DNA of 64,000 nucleotides from Paenibacillus agilis (GCF_007786455.1 NZ_VNJK01000001.1:1510074-1574073), one strand, 5' to 3'. Shown: positions 37,190-46,702, counted from the first letter of the stretch. Notes: generated from the letters alone by a model not told the origin. Numbers and translations are program-made.

Positions 37190-37339
37190 TTACAGTAAAC
37201 ATTCCGTACAATTGAGCGTTGGTATTTCGCCGGATTATATGCTGAGTTCCTACATGCATGATTGCAGCGTCGAGGTGGGGAATTAGCAACTGAGCAATCA
37301 GCTTGGCGTAAGCTGCTCGTATGATGCGGAATGTTTTTT
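37190..37339 (+). ncRNA. Structured RNA upstream of dxs, resembling 6S RNA
   Basis: About 145 nt that fold as one long rod. The closing stem is AAACATTCCG (37197-37206) with CGGAATGTTT (37327-37336), ending in a T-run. An internal region follows, with TGAGCGTTGGTATTTC on the 5' side and a small perfect hairpin CAGCTT-GGCGT-AAGCTG (37299-37315) on the 3' side. The distal arm pairs GCTGAGTTCC with GGGAATTAGC. This layout, and the likeness of the 5' strand to the E. coli 6S element around GAGCCGATATTTC, suggest 6S RNA. It could instead be a dxs leader attenuator. GATAAT at 37177-37182 is a possible -10. Confidence 0.5.
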
Positions 37340-37449
37340 GATAGTTGAGCCGAGTACAGGTTATTATTAGTTATAAATAGATACATGCTAATAAATGAGT
37401 AAGCTGTTCATGTACTATGGTTCTAATCAACGAAAGCGAGGGAAATCCC

Positions 37450-39348
37450 GTGCTGCTCGAACAAATCAACCAACCGAGTGATCTGAAACAATTAAAGGTC
37501 GAACAGTTGCCACAGCTGGCAGCAGATATTCGTCAATTTCTGATCGAGAAACTATCAGTAACTGGCGGTCATTTAGCTCCCAACTTAGGCGTCGTTGAGC
37601 TTACGATCGTGATGCATTACTTATATAACAGTCCGAAAGACAAATTTATTTTTGACGTCGGACATCAAGCTTATGTCCATAAAATATTGACAAATCGTAA
37701 AGATCGTTTCGATACCTTGAGAAAACATAAAGGTTTGTGCGGTTTTGTGAAACGTGCTGAAAGTGAGCATGATGTATGGGAAGCGGGACATAGTAGTACA
37801 TCATTGTCTGCGGCTGCAGGAATGGCAAAAGCTCGCGACTATAAGAATGAAGACAATCAAGTTCTTGCTGTTATTGGAGATGGAGCGTTAACAGGAGGAA
37901 TGGCATTTGAAGCCTTAAACCATATTGGTCATGAGAAGACAAAAATGATCGTCGTGTTAAATGACAATGAAATGTCTATCGCACCTAATGTAGGTGCCAT
38001 GCATCAATATTTGGGCAAGATTCGTTCAGATCGCACTTATGCGAAGCTGAAGGATGAAGTCGAATATTTACTAAAGAAAATTCCTGCGATCGGCGGTAAG
38101 CTAGCAAAGACAGCCGAGCGCGTTAAAGATGGTTTGAAATATTTAGTGGTGTCAGGTGTCTTGTTTGAAGAGCTTGGCTTTACCTATTTGGGACCTGTTG
38201 ATGGTCACGATATTCCTAAGCTGATTGAGCTATTTGAACAAGCGAATAAGATTGAAGGGCCAGTGCTTGTTCATGTGATTACACGCAAAGGAAAAGGGTA
38301 CTCGCCCGCTGAAGCAGATTCACATAAATGGCATGGCATTACACCTTATAAGATGGAATCTGGTCAAGTTGTGAAGTCTGCAGGCAACCCGATGTATACA
38401 GAAGTTTTCGGCAACGCGCTTATTGAACTTGCTGAGCAAGATGAGCGCATCGTTGCAGTTACACCTGCAATGCCTGGTGGTTCTGGACTGCTGAAATTTG
38501 CTGATCGCTTCCCTGGAAGAATGGTCGACGTAGGAATAGCGGAGCAGCATGCAGCTACATTCTGTGCTGCGTTGGCTATGGAAGGCATGAAGCCTGTCTA
38601 TGCGGTATATTCTACTTTCTTGCAACGTGCTTATGATCAAGTGCTGCATGATATTTGCCGTCAACATGCGAACGTTGTATTTGCTATCGATCGTGCTGGA
38701 TTCGTAGGACCTGATGGTGAAACCCATCATGGTGTATATGATATTGCGTATCTGCGTCATCTGCCGAACATCGTTCTTATGATGCCTAAAGATGAAAATG
38801 AACTTCGCAATATGATGAAGACTGCCGTTGATTATAATGATGGTCCGATTGCGATTCGTTATCCGCGTATTAACGTCCCAGGCGTTGAAATAGATGATGT
38901 GATGAAGCCAATCCCGCTTGGTACATGGGAAACTGTGCGCGAAGGCGACTCTGCAGTCGTTCTTGCGATAGGTCCGATGATCCAAGCAGCTGAAGAGGCT
39001 GCTGAATTATTGAAGCGTGAGGGCGTGAACCTTCGCATCATTAATGCTCGCTTCATTAAGCCGATGGATGAAGAAATGCTGTTAAGTTTGGCTAAAGAGC
39101 AATTGCCGATGTTTGTGATGGAAGAAGGTACTGTACGCGGCGGATTTGGCAGCGCGGTGCTGGAATTCTACGCTGAACGTCACATTTTTGATCAAACCAT
39201 TGTGCCAATTGGTGTGCCTGATGCCTTTATTGAGCATGGCAGCATTCAACAGCAGCGTGAAGAGGTAGGTTTGACGGGAGAGCACCTAGCTAGTGAAGTG
39301 AAGCGGTTGCTGATCGCGCGTAGCGATAATCGTCTTACACGGGCATAA
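37450..39348 (+). CDS. dxs: 1-Deoxy-D-xylulose-5-phosphate synthase
   Basis: 632 residues from GTG 37450 (AGGG seven bases upstream); ATG 37417 has no ribosome site. Thiamine diphosphate motif [18 protein letters not shown]...NDNEMSI, the transketolase central domain ([21 protein letters not shown], with the catalytic Glu) and a C-terminal domain are all present. Condenses pyruvate and glyceraldehyde 3-phosphate as the first step of the MEP isoprenoid pathway. The structured RNA just upstream may influence its expression. Confidence 0.97.
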   Translation: MLLEQINQPSDLKQLKVEQLPQLAADIRQFLIEKLSVTGGHLAPNLGVVELTIVMHYLYNSPKDKFIFDVGHQAYVHKILTNRKDRFDTLRKHKGLCGFVKRAESEHDVWEAGHSSTSLSAAAGMAKARDYKNEDNQVLAVIGDGALTGGMAFEALNHIGHEKTKMIVVLNDNEMSIAPNVGAMHQYLGKIRSDRTYAKLKDEVEYLLKKIPAIGGKLAKTAERVKDGLKYLVVSGVLFEELGFTYLGPVDGHDIPKLIELFEQANKIEGPVLVHVITRKGKGYSPAEADSHKWHGITPYKMESGQVVKSAGNPMYTEVFGNALIELAEQDERIVAVTPAMPGGSGLLKFADRFPGRMVDVGIAEQHAATFCAALAMEGMKPVYAVYSTFLQRAYDQVLHDICRQHANVVFAIDRAGFVGPDGETHHGVYDIAYLRHLPNIVLMMPKDENELRNMMKTAVDYNDGPIAIRYPRINVPGVEIDDVMKPIPLGTWETVREGDSAVVLAIGPMIQAAEEAAELLKREGVNLRIINARFIKPMDEEMLLSLAKEQLPMFVMEEGTVRGGFGSAVLEFYAERHIFDQTIVPIGVPDAFIEHGSIQQQREEVGLTGEHLASEVKRLLIARSDNRLTRA

Positions 39349-39367
39349 AAGAATTAGGAGATGAAGC

Positions 39368-40201
39368 ATGTCTACACCGAAAGAGCGCATTGACATTTTG
39401 CTCGTTGAGCAAGCCTACTACGAAAGCCGTGAGAAAGCGAAAGCGGCGATTATGGCAGGTCTCGTCATTGCGGACGGAGAACGGATAGAAAAAGCAGGAA
39501 TGAAAGTTCCGCGTGCAGCCTCCATTACGGTTAAAGGAGCACCTCACCCTTACGTAAGCCGTGGGGGGCTGAAGCTGGAGAAAGCGATTAAACAATTCGA
39601 CTTGCAGCTTGAAGGTGTGACCATGATAGATATTGGTGCATCAACGGGTGGGTTTACTGATTGTGCTCTGCAGAATGGTGCTGAACGTGTGTATGCCATC
39701 GATGTAGGTTACAATCAATTGGATTGGTCACTCCGGAATGATGAGCGTGTAATTGTCATGGAGCGAACGAACTTCCGTTATGTCGAGGCTGAGCATTTGG
39801 ATGGACCTAGACCTAATATCGCAACGATTGATGTATCTTTCATTTCGTTAAAGCTGATCTTGCCGCCATTGAAGGCGCTGCTGCAAAAACCGGGCCAGGT
39901 TATTGCACTCATTAAACCACAGTTTGAAGCGGGTAGAGAGAAGGTTGGCAAGTCTGGTGTTGTGCGGGATCCTCGTACTCATGAAGAGGTGCTGAGGGAA
40001 GTGTTGGATTTCGCACGTGAACTCGGATTTGTTCTTGAAGGTGTAACTTATTCTCCGATTACAGGGGGAGAAGGGAACATCGAGTTCCTTGCTTATTGGA
40101 CGGTACCAGACCCAGCAGAACAACTGGAGCAGCCGAACGTATCACGTGAGCTAATTCATGATTTAGTTAAGGAAGCCAACACGCAATTCCGATCTGTATA
40201 A
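39368..40201 (+). CDS. tlyA: TlyA family rRNA 2'-O-methyltransferase
   Basis: 277 residues: an N-terminal S4 RNA-binding domain (RIDILLVEQAYYESREKAKAAIMAGLV) and an FtsJ-like SAM methyltransferase domain, with GASTGGFTDCALQNGA, DVSFISL and IKPQFE. TlyA proteins methylate cytidines in 16S/23S rRNA; in Bacillus the homologue is YqxC, in the same position after dxs. RBS AGGAG. Confidence 0.94.
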   Translation: MSTPKERIDILLVEQAYYESREKAKAAIMAGLVIADGERIEKAGMKVPRAASITVKGAPHPYVSRGGLKLEKAIKQFDLQLEGVTMIDIGASTGGFTDCALQNGAERVYAIDVGYNQLDWSLRNDERVIVMERTNFRYVEAEHLDGPRPNIATIDVSFISLKLILPPLKALLQKPGQVIALIKPQFEAGREKVGKSGVVRDPRTHEEVLREVLDFARELGFVLEGVTYSPITGGEGNIEFLAYWTVPDPAEQLEQPNVSRELIHDLVKEANTQFRSV

Positions 40202-40222
40202 TGGACCTATAGCGACTTGAAT

Positions 40223-40266
40223 GAAACTCATCCGGCTAGGAACGGTCCTACGGGTGAGTTTCTTTT
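40223..40266 (+). terminator. Rho-independent terminator after tlyA
   Basis: GAAACTCATCCG pairs with CGGGTGAGTTTC and an inner TAGGA/TCCTA extends the stem; TTTT follows. Confidence 0.9.
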
Positions 40267-40298
40267 GCGAGTAAGTCCTTTTATAAGGAGGCTTATGA

Positions 40299-40766
40299 AT
40301 GCTCGGTGATTCCTTTGTTCTCGTCATTATTATTGTGGGCCTTGTAGTATGGGGACTAGTTGCTGCGTATCGGTATTGGAATCGAGAAGAGCCGATGGAG
40401 CAGCTATATATTAGTGAGCATATGGTACACGATGAAGAAGTGGAGACATTGTTGGAAAGGGAAGGATATGACGTCGTAGGCGGCAAATTCTATGTTCCAC
40501 TCTATATCCAAATGGACAACCAGGATGAGCAGATGAGTCGGATATGGGTTGACTTGATCGTTACGAAGCACAACAATTGGTATGTAGTCCGGTTAGTACG
40601 TGAGCGGATGCAGTTGGATTGGACGACAAATGGCGTTCGCAAATTATGGCTAAGCTATAAGATCGCTTTTCCCGATTGTGAAGGGCTGTTAATTGTCAAT
40701 CAAGCGGACCGTTCTGTTAAGCTTATTCGTATGCACGTAGGAGAACCGATTGCATCTGGCGAATAA
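40299..40766 (+). CDS. Single-span membrane protein of unknown function
   Basis: 155 residues. One N-terminal helix ([22 protein letters not shown]), then an acidic stretch and an alpha/beta soluble part of about 110 residues rich in Trp ([40 protein letters not shown]). I recognise no family. RBS AAGGAGG gives a clear start, so the gene is real. It stands between tlyA and argR, where B. subtilis has no equivalent. Confidence 0.7.
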   Translation: MLGDSFVLVIIIVGLVVWGLVAAYRYWNREEPMEQLYISEHMVHDEEVETLLEREGYDVVGGKFYVPLYIQMDNQDEQMSRIWVDLIVTKHNNWYVVRLVRERMQLDWTTNGVRKLWLSYKIAFPDCEGLLIVNQADRSVKLIRMHVGEPIASGE

Positions 40767-40809
40767 ACATACATCAAGATGTTTGAATACAAGGTGGAGG
40801 GTCTTTTTT

Positions 40810-41259
40810 ATGAAAGGTCAACGACATATTAAAATTAGAGAAATCGTAATGAATAATGATATCGAAACACAGGACGAGCTTGTGGATTCTTTGCGTAAAG
40901 CAGGTTTTCAAGTCACACAGGCTACTGTGTCTCGTGATATGAAGGAACTGCATCTCATTAAAGTTCCGATGGATAATGGACGCTATAAATATTCACTCCC
41001 GATCGATCAGCGTTTTAATCCAGCTCAAAAGTTGAAGCGAGCCTTGCTGGATAATTTCGTTAGCATCGATTTCGCTGAAAATCTTGTCGTCATGAAATGT
41101 TTGCCGGGCACTTCAAATGCGATTGCAGTATTGATGGATTCCATTGAATGGCCGGATATTTTAGGGACAGTATGTGGAGACGATACGATTCTTATTGTTG
41201 CTCGCTCTAAAGACAGCAGCAAAAAAGTAATTGATCAAGTGATGAGCTATATTTCATAA
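40810..41259 (+). CDS. argR: Arginine repressor ArgR/AhrC
   Basis: 149 residues from ATG 40810, eight bases after GGTGGAGGG; the longer frame overlaps the previous gene. N-terminal winged helix ([49 protein letters not shown]) and C-terminal arginine-binding hexamer domain with [13 protein letters not shown] and [12 protein letters not shown]. Represses arginine synthesis and activates catabolism with arginine as co-effector. Confidence 0.96.
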   Translation: MKGQRHIKIREIVMNNDIETQDELVDSLRKAGFQVTQATVSRDMKELHLIKVPMDNGRYKYSLPIDQRFNPAQKLKRALLDNFVSIDFAENLVVMKCLPGTSNAIAVLMDSIEWPDILGTVCGDDTILIVARSKDSSKKVIDQVMSYIS

Positions 41260-41359
41260 TATCATTGCACAGAAGCTAATATTTTAGGATTTAGAACTCA
41301 AGATGACGGCTGATCTTAAAATAGGCTTGTGGCTTGTTAGGTTCAGGAGGAGATGTTGG

Positions 41360-43081
41360 ATGTTAGTTGCTATGTCTATTCGCAATTTGGCCGTTATTGA
41401 GTATGTACAGCTGCAGTTCCATCAAGGATTTCATGTGCTGACAGGGGAAACAGGTGCAGGTAAATCAATTATTATTGATGCGCTGGGGCTCACTGCTGGA
41501 GGCAGAGGTTCTGCTGACTTCGTACGATATGGCTGTGAGCGTGCTGAGGTCGAAGCCTCCTTCGATCTTCCTTCTGATCACCCAACTTGGGGGATAATTG
41601 AGAAACTTGGCATTCACGCTTCACGAGAGGAAATGTTAATTATTCGTCGTGAGCTGACGGCTCAAGGGAAGAGTTATGCTCGAATCAACGGGCAAATGGT
41701 TAATTTAAGTATGCTTCGTGAAGTCGGAGACCAATTGATTAATATACATGGACAGCATGAGCATCAATCTTTGCTTAAGGTAGAGAAGCATATCGAATGG
41801 CTGGATGCTTATGGCGGTGAATCATTAGCTCAAATTAAATCACGTTATCGTGAACAGTATCGTGCATATAGAACGTTGCATCGTGAAGCCGAACAGCTTC
41901 GTCAAACTAGCCAAGAAACGTATCGGATGCTTGATTTATATCGATTCCAGATCGAAGAACTGTCAGCTGCGAAGTTGAAATTGGGCGAAGATGAAACATT
42001 AGCAGATGAAAAGGGCAAACTAGCCAATGCGGAAAAGCTCATGGACAGTGTTAATCGAGCTTATGAGCATTTATATGGTCAGGGCGCGATGGATGCAGTC
42101 ACGTTGGCGGTGGACAAGCTGGAACAGATTGTTCATGTAGATCCGGAGAAATTCCAGCCCATTGTAGAACATTTGCAAAATGCTTTTTACCAATTGGAGG
42201 ATGCTTCTTTTCAGCTGCGTGATTACCGTGAACAGATTGAATTCAATCCCGCACGGTTGGAGCAAATTGAAGAGAGACTTGATCTGTTAACTTCATTGAA
42301 GCGTAAATATGGTTCTACGGTTGAAGATATGACGCAATACTTAGAAAAGATTACGGATGAAGCAGACAAGCTTGAAAACAAGGATGAGCGTTTAGAAAAG
42401 CTGGATGCTGAGCTTGCGAAGCAGCTTGTACTTGTTGTAAAGGAAGCGAAGCTGTTGAGTGAGCAGCGGCGATTACTTGCGGATCAGCTTACGAAGCGGA
42501 TTGAAGCAGAGCTTAAACATTTACATATGGAACGTACTCGTATGGGAGTTCGTATGGAACGACTACAGGATAATAACGGACCAGAAGTAGACGGTATTGG
42601 TACGAGACTGACCCAGCACGGCTGGGATGATGTTGAGTTTCTGATTACACCGAATCCAGGTGAGCCGCTTAGACCACTGCACAAGATTGCATCTGGTGGT
42701 GAGCTATCACGTATTATGCTTGCTTTGAAAGCGATTTTTTCGGAATTGGATCGCATTCCAGTACTTATATTTGATGAGGTGGACACAGGTGTTAGCGGAC
42801 GCGCAGCACAAGCCATTGCCGAGAAATTGGTCGAGGTAGCTGCGAATGGGCAAGTATTTGCAATTACTCATTTGCCACAAGTCGCTTGTATGGCCGATCA
42901 TCAATATTATATTGAGAAACAAGTTGAAAATGAACGTACTGCTACACGGGTTACAGCGTTAAATGAAGAGGGCCGAATCCAGGAATTGGCGCGTATGCTT
43001 GGTGGTGTTGAAGTCACTGAGAAAACCATACATCATGCACAAGAAATGCTAAAGTTGGCTGAACGACAAAAAGGGGCGTAA
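41360..43081 (+). CDS. recN: DNA repair protein RecN
   Basis: 573 residues from ATG 41360, nine bases after AGGAGG, aligning with the Bacillus start (MLVAMSIRNLAVIEYV). SMC-like: Walker A GETGAGKSIIIDAL (about 33-46), long coiled-coil arms, signature SGGELSRIMLALKAIF, Walker B LIFDEVDTGVSG and FAITHLPQVA. Acts early in double-strand break repair. Its place between argR and spoIVB is the usual one. Confidence 0.97.
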   Translation: MLVAMSIRNLAVIEYVQLQFHQGFHVLTGETGAGKSIIIDALGLTAGGRGSADFVRYGCERAEVEASFDLPSDHPTWGIIEKLGIHASREEMLIIRRELTAQGKSYARINGQMVNLSMLREVGDQLINIHGQHEHQSLLKVEKHIEWLDAYGGESLAQIKSRYREQYRAYRTLHREAEQLRQTSQETYRMLDLYRFQIEELSAAKLKLGEDETLADEKGKLANAEKLMDSVNRAYEHLYGQGAMDAVTLAVDKLEQIVHVDPEKFQPIVEHLQNAFYQLEDASFQLRDYREQIEFNPARLEQIEERLDLLTSLKRKYGSTVEDMTQYLEKITDEADKLENKDERLEKLDAELAKQLVLVVKEAKLLSEQRRLLADQLTKRIEAELKHLHMERTRMGVRMERLQDNNGPEVDGIGTRLTQHGWDDVEFLITPNPGEPLRPLHKIASGGELSRIMLALKAIFSELDRIPVLIFDEVDTGVSGRAAQAIAEKLVEVAANGQVFAITHLPQVACMADHQYYIEKQVENERTATRVTALNEEGRIQELARMLGGVEVTEKTIHHAQEMLKLAERQKGA

Positions 43082-43202
43082 ATCAAGGTAAGGAATCATT
43101 TTCACTCATAAAAGGTAAGGGTCGGGGTTAACTTAATGTTACTGATTAGGGGCTGCCATCGACGACGGTATGCTTCGAATTGCTACAAAGGAGTGTGACC
43201 CC

Positions 43203-44543
43203 TTGACCCCTTACGTTAAACGGCTAATAGGTCTTATGCTTGTAATCATCATTTGTGCTGGCAGTACTACACCTTCGTTTCGTGCTTATGTCACTTGGCC
43301 TCAGCAATTAAGGTTGTTCGAAGGTCAGCAGAAACATTTGAACTTGTCTATGCCTGTTATGGCTAAGGCTACCATTGATCACCCAGAAATATTGCAAGTG
43401 AATGGCAATAAGGAAGCGGTAATGAATGTTTCGCTGAATCAACCACTGGCGCTGCAGCCAAAGCAAGTAGGTCAGGCAGAACTGAAGCTTAAGTTGTTTA
43501 ATCGCATTCCACTTCGAAGCTTAAAGGTAAACGTCGTACCTGATCTCCGTGTCATCCCTGGAGGTCAAACAATTGGAGTTAAAGTTAAATCCAACGGCAT
43601 TTTAGTAGTAGGTCATCATCTTGTTCAAGTTGAAGACAATCGTAAGGTATCTCCTGGTGAAGAAGCAGGCGTAAAATTGGGTGATCTTATTGTACGCATC
43701 AACGAAGAACGTATCCAAGATTTATCCCAGGTTGGATCGTTAGTGAAGGCAGCAGGGGAAGGGAAGAAACCTTTGAAGCTGGAAGTTCGGCGCAATGGCC
43801 AATTACTCAATACTGAGCTGCGTCCTGCTTATGATGCAGAAGATAAAACATGGCGTTTAGGATTATATATTCGTGATTCAGCAGCAGGAGTAGGTACATT
43901 AACATTCTATGCCCCAGATCAAGGTGTCTATGGTGCATTGGGACATGTTATTACGGATCTCGATACCCAAACACCTATTGAAGTGGGGCGTGGGGAGATC
44001 TTGCAATCAAATGTTACTTCGATATCCAAGAGTCAAAATGGAGAACCAGGTGAAAAACGTGCTCATTTCTTGAAAGAAGGACGTGTGCTTGGAAATGTAG
44101 AACGGAATACACCGTTTGGCATATTCGGAAAGATGAAGAGTAATCCTGATCATAGCCTGTTCAAAAAAGGTATTCCGATTGCCTTCAATGAGGAAGTTCG
44201 TGAAGGTCCAGCGGAAATGTTGACAGTTGTTAATGGTCAAGAAGTGGAGCGATTCAAAATTGAGATTGTCCATGTTACAAGACAGACTGCTCCTGCAACG
44301 AAAGGAATGGTTATTAAAATAACCGATCCACGTCTTCTGCAAAAAACAGGCGGTATCGTTCAAGGAATGTCAGGCAGCCCGATCATTCAAAATAATAAGC
44401 TGATTGGTGCGGTGACACATGTATTCGTCAACAATCCGAGCTCTGGCTATGGATGTTTTATAGAATGGATGCTTCAGGATGCTGGTGTTGTATTAACACA
44501 ATCTCAATGGAAGACTACGAAAAAGGTTCACGTCCCGGCGTGA
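43203..44543 (+). CDS. spoIVB: SpoIVB serine peptidase (S55)
   Basis: 446 residues from TTG 43203, nine bases after AAGGAG; the in-frame ATG 43170 has no ribosome site. N-terminal transmembrane/signal segment (LIGLMLVIIICAGSTTPS), a PDZ domain (about 145-220, KVSPGEEAGVKLGDLIVRINEE) and the SpoIVB peptidase domain with GALGHVITD (His) and GMSGSPIIQNNK (Ser near 390). It is made in the forespore, secreted, and signals activation of pro-sigma-K. spo0A follows, as in all endospore formers. Confidence 0.95.
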   Translation: MTPYVKRLIGLMLVIIICAGSTTPSFRAYVTWPQQLRLFEGQQKHLNLSMPVMAKATIDHPEILQVNGNKEAVMNVSLNQPLALQPKQVGQAELKLKLFNRIPLRSLKVNVVPDLRVIPGGQTIGVKVKSNGILVVGHHLVQVEDNRKVSPGEEAGVKLGDLIVRINEERIQDLSQVGSLVKAAGEGKKPLKLEVRRNGQLLNTELRPAYDAEDKTWRLGLYIRDSAAGVGTLTFYAPDQGVYGALGHVITDLDTQTPIEVGRGEILQSNVTSISKSQNGEPGEKRAHFLKEGRVLGNVERNTPFGIFGKMKSNPDHSLFKKGIPIAFNEEVREGPAEMLTVVNGQEVERFKIEIVHVTRQTAPATKGMVIKITDPRLLQKTGGIVQGMSGSPIIQNNKLIGAVTHVFVNNPSSGYGCFIEWMLQDAGVVLTQSQWKTTKKVHVPA

Positions 44544-44552
44544 ATCTTTTTT
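44525..44552 (+). terminator. Terminator overlapping the end of spoIVB
   Basis: GGTTCACG pairs with CGTGAATC around TCCCGG, then TTTTTT. The stem covers the spoIVB stop codon. Confidence 0.85.
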
Positions 44553-44558
44553 ACCGCT

Positions 44559-44581
44559 TGTCGAATGTTAGGATCTCGACA
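44559..44581 (+). promoter_or_regulatory. Distal 0A boxes upstream of spo0A
   Basis: TGTCGAA at 44559-44565 is a perfect Spo0A-binding box. CTCGACA at 44575-44581 is a 6-of-7 match in the opposite direction. Confidence 0.6.
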
Positions 44582-44663
44582 TGAATGAGCGTGAACGGTG
44601 TAGAAATATAAACAAATTTATTATTATAAATGATTTTGTTAAAAAAAGAAAGAAAAAAAGTTA

Positions 44664-44699
44664 TTCGACAGAAGGAATTCTTGTGGCCTTGTCGAATAA
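44664..44699 (+). promoter_or_regulatory. Sigma-H promoter of spo0A with flanking 0A boxes
   Basis: A sigma-H-type -35 AAGGAATT (44672-44679) and -10 GTCGAATAA (44691-44699) with 11-base spacing. Perfect 0A boxes lie on both sides: TTCGACA (44664-44670, inverted) above the -35 and TGTCGAA (44690-44696) over the -10. This mirrors the autoregulated sporulation promoter Ps of B. subtilis spo0A. Confidence 0.8.
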
Positions 44700-44785
44700 G
44701 TATAACTTGTAAGCGAAATGTTCACGTCACAATTGGAGATATGCTGACGAGACGCTGCAAAACGGGTTAAGGGAGGATCATTAAG

Positions 44786-45598
44786 TTGCAAAAAATTGAA
44801 GTTTTATTGGCTGATGACAATCGGGAGTTCACGAATTTATTGGCGGATTTCTTATCCGAGCAGGATGACATGACCGTAAGTGGAGTAGCCTATAACGGCG
44901 AAGAGGTGCTGCAATTTTTGGAGCAAACGAGGACGGTACCGGATGTACTTATTCTCGATATCATTATGCCTCATCTAGACGGCCTTGGTGTGTTGGAACG
45001 CCTTAGAGAACTGCAATTGTCACCACAGCCTAAAATCATCATGCTGACTGCTTTCGGGCAAGAGAGTATTACACAGCGTGCTGTACAACTTGGTGCTTCT
45101 TATTATATTTTGAAACCGTTTGATATGGATGTGCTAGCGAATCGAATTCGTCAACTAGCTGGTTCCACAGCACCTTCTCTGACAGGTTCATCTGCTTATG
45201 TAAGCAGCTCAATTAAGTCCAATGTTGTACCTTTGGCTAAGACGAAGAATCTTGATGCTAATATTACAACCATTATTCATGAGATCGGCGTACCTGCGCA
45301 TATTAAAGGCTATCAATATTTGCGCGAAGCGATCACAATGGTGTATAACAATATCGAAATTCTTGGTTCTATTACGAAAACGCTTTATCCAGCAATCGCT
45401 GAAAAATACAAAACAACGCCATCTCGCGTCGAGCGTGCGATTCGTCATGCGATTGAGGTCGCTTGGACACGCGGCAACATCGACAGCATTAGCCGTCTAT
45501 TTGGCTACACGATCAACATCAGCAAGTCGAAACCTACCAACAGCGAATTCATCGCGATGGTTGCAGATAAGCTTAGAATCGAGCATAAGGTATCATAA
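44786..45598 (+). CDS. spo0A: Sporulation master response regulator Spo0A
   Basis: 270 residues from TTG 44786, eight bases after GGGAGG. The receiver domain has acidic pocket Asp10/Asp11, phosphoryl acceptor Asp58 ([13 protein letters not shown]), Thr88 and Lys110 (YILKPFD). The C-terminal DNA-binding domain is almost identical to Bacillus Spo0A ([46 protein letters not shown]). Phosphorylated by the phosphorelay or by direct kinases, it commits the cell to sporulation. Its own promoter region has sigma-H and 0A elements. Confidence 0.99.
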   Translation: MQKIEVLLADDNREFTNLLADFLSEQDDMTVSGVAYNGEEVLQFLEQTRTVPDVLILDIIMPHLDGLGVLERLRELQLSPQPKIIMLTAFGQESITQRAVQLGASYYILKPFDMDVLANRIRQLAGSTAPSLTGSSAYVSSSIKSNVVPLAKTKNLDANITTIIHEIGVPAHIKGYQYLREAITMVYNNIEILGSITKTLYPAIAEKYKTTPSRVERAIRHAIEVAWTRGNIDSISRLFGYTINISKSKPTNSEFIAMVADKLRIEHKVS

Positions 45599-45699
45599 AA
45601 TGACGTACTGGAGCGGATTGAAGGTTGCTACGAGTGCTTTACATACCAACTATGAAAGCCAACCAATTCGTCATAAAGTTATAATATCTATCTCCACCT

Positions 45700-45740
45700 G
45701 ACCCGATAAATCTTCGTGATTTATCGGGTTTTGGTTTTTT
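45700..45740 (+). terminator. Rho-independent terminator after spo0A
   Basis: 12-bp perfect stem ACCCGATAAATC / GATTTATCGGGT around TTCGT, followed by TTTTGGTTTTTT. Confidence 0.92.
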
Positions 45741-45833
45741 GTGAGGGAGTATCTTGCATGGACACATTACTCATTGAGCCTCTAAAAACTAATAAAAAGC
45801 TGTCTGCATATCTGAATATAATGATAGCTAATC

Positions 45834-45883
45834 AAAGAATGCCTACTCTTATAAGGAGAACCTTACAGGAGTAGGCATTCTTT
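45834..45883 (-). terminator. Long hairpin downstream of the HxlR gene
   Basis: 15-bp perfect arms (AAAGAATGCCTACTC with GAGTAGGCATTCTTT) with a nested TAAGG/CCTTA. It lies about 40 bases beyond the end of the minus-strand HxlR gene and probably terminates it; the T-run on that strand is only TTT. Confidence 0.65.
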
Positions 45884-45922
45884 ATGGGCTCTTCAATAAT
45901 AAATGACCTGATTATGTGACAA

Positions 45923-46282
45923 TTAGAGCCCATCATCATTATCATGAAAGACTACTTCACCGTCAGGATGCCTTTGCTCCACGTAATTTTCTGTCCACTC
46001 AACAATCTCGCCTAACACCTTAGTTAACGAGGAGCCATGTTCGGTAAGCGAGTATTCAACTTTTGGCGGGATTTGATTAAACACTTTTCTGGCAACTAAG
46101 CCATCGCGTTCGAGCTCTTTTAACTGTTCCGTAAGCATTTTTTGTGAAATTCCCGTAACTAATCGTTTTAATTCGCTTGTTCGTGCAGGCCCTTTTGTTA
46201 GGAAGTACAAAATGTGCGCTTTCCATTTCCCACTGAGCAAGTTCAAAACGACTTCACATCTATTGTTGAATTCTTTCTTCAT
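45923..46282 (-). CDS. HxlR family transcriptional regulator
   Basis: 119 residues with the HxlR winged helix: CEVVLNLLSGKWKAHILYFLTKGPARTSELKRLVTGISQKMLTEQLKELERDGLVARKVF, then PPKVEYSLTEHG. AAAGGAG precedes the ATG. The conserved Cys near residue 9 is present, as in thiol/quinone-sensing members such as YodB and HypR. Divergently placed is the decayed end of a nitroreductase, the usual target of such regulators, so this regulator may have lost its local target. Confidence 0.9.
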   Translation of the reverse strand: MKKEFNNRCEVVLNLLSGKWKAHILYFLTKGPARTSELKRLVTGISQKMLTEQLKELERDGLVARKVFNQIPPKVEYSLTEHGSSLTKVLGEIVEWTENYVEQRHPDGEVVFHDNDDGL

Positions 46283-46309
46283 ACGATAACTCCTTTAGTT
46301 GTCCAAAAA

Positions 46310-46339
46310 ACACTTTTCGTACCTATATCACGAAAAAGT
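46310..46339. promoter_or_regulatory. Inverted repeat in the HxlR upstream region, possible operator
   Basis: CACTTTTCGT (46310-46319) and ACGAAAAAGTG (46329-46339) are complementary apart from one extra A. It lies between the regulator and the nitroreductase remnant. Confidence 0.5.
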
Positions 46340-46386
46340 GCGTACTTCTCACTCTATTTGTACTATATCATAATAATTTTTGTCAG

Positions 46387-46588
46387 CAACTGATGCTGGC
46401 TGCAAAAGCAAGAGGATATGACAGTAGCGATGCTTGGTTATCATGTGGAACAGTTCCGTAAGGGATTTTTTGTTTCCGACAACTTAGTTTATGTTCTGAT
46501 GATAACGGTAGGAAAAGCTGCAGCACCTGCTCATTCTACAGTGCGACTATGTGTTGATGAAGTGACGTATTGGAATGCCAGAGTTTAA
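46387..46588 (+). pseudogene. Nitroreductase remnant (C-terminal part, frameshifted)
   Basis: Reading + from 46387 gives QLMLAAKARGYDS, the nitroreductase helix that precedes the FMN/substrate loop. After a frameshift near 46430 it continues MLGYHVEQFRKGFFVSDN, then VLMITVGKAA and VRLCVDEVTYWN, the usual C-terminal strand and tail of the YodC/YfkO-type nitroreductase family, ending in TAA at 46586. The first two thirds of the gene are missing: the divergent promoter region of the HxlR gene runs almost straight into this fragment, suggesting an internal deletion. Homology is by motif reading only. Confidence 0.7.
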
Positions 46589-46656
46589 TAAAAATTATTT
46601 CTCGTACTACAAAGGATTCCACGGTCATGCTCCATTCTTTGTATATAGCCAATAGG

Positions 46657-46676
46657 AAAAAACGCTCCGCAGAGCG
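46657..46676 (-). terminator. Terminator of the amidohydrolase gene (minus strand)
   Basis: On the minus strand CGCTC-TGCG-GAGCG is followed by TTTTTT, about 27 bases past the amidohydrolase stop. Confidence 0.75.
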
Positions 46677-46702
46677 CCTATTCCTATTTTTATTTATATC
46701 AA

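Noticed and set aside
38320-38985. 221-codon open frame on the minus strand inside dxs
   Set aside because: Antisense shadow of a strongly conserved gene, without ribosome site or family motifs.
45757-45873. 38-codon frame starting at an ATG after GAGGGAG, downstream of spo0A
   Set aside because: It runs into the 15-bp hairpin assigned as a terminator and has no recognisable features.
45834-45883. Miniature transposable element suggested by 15-bp inverted repeats
   Set aside because: Only 50 bases long, no target duplication seen and no second copy in the window; better explained as a terminator.
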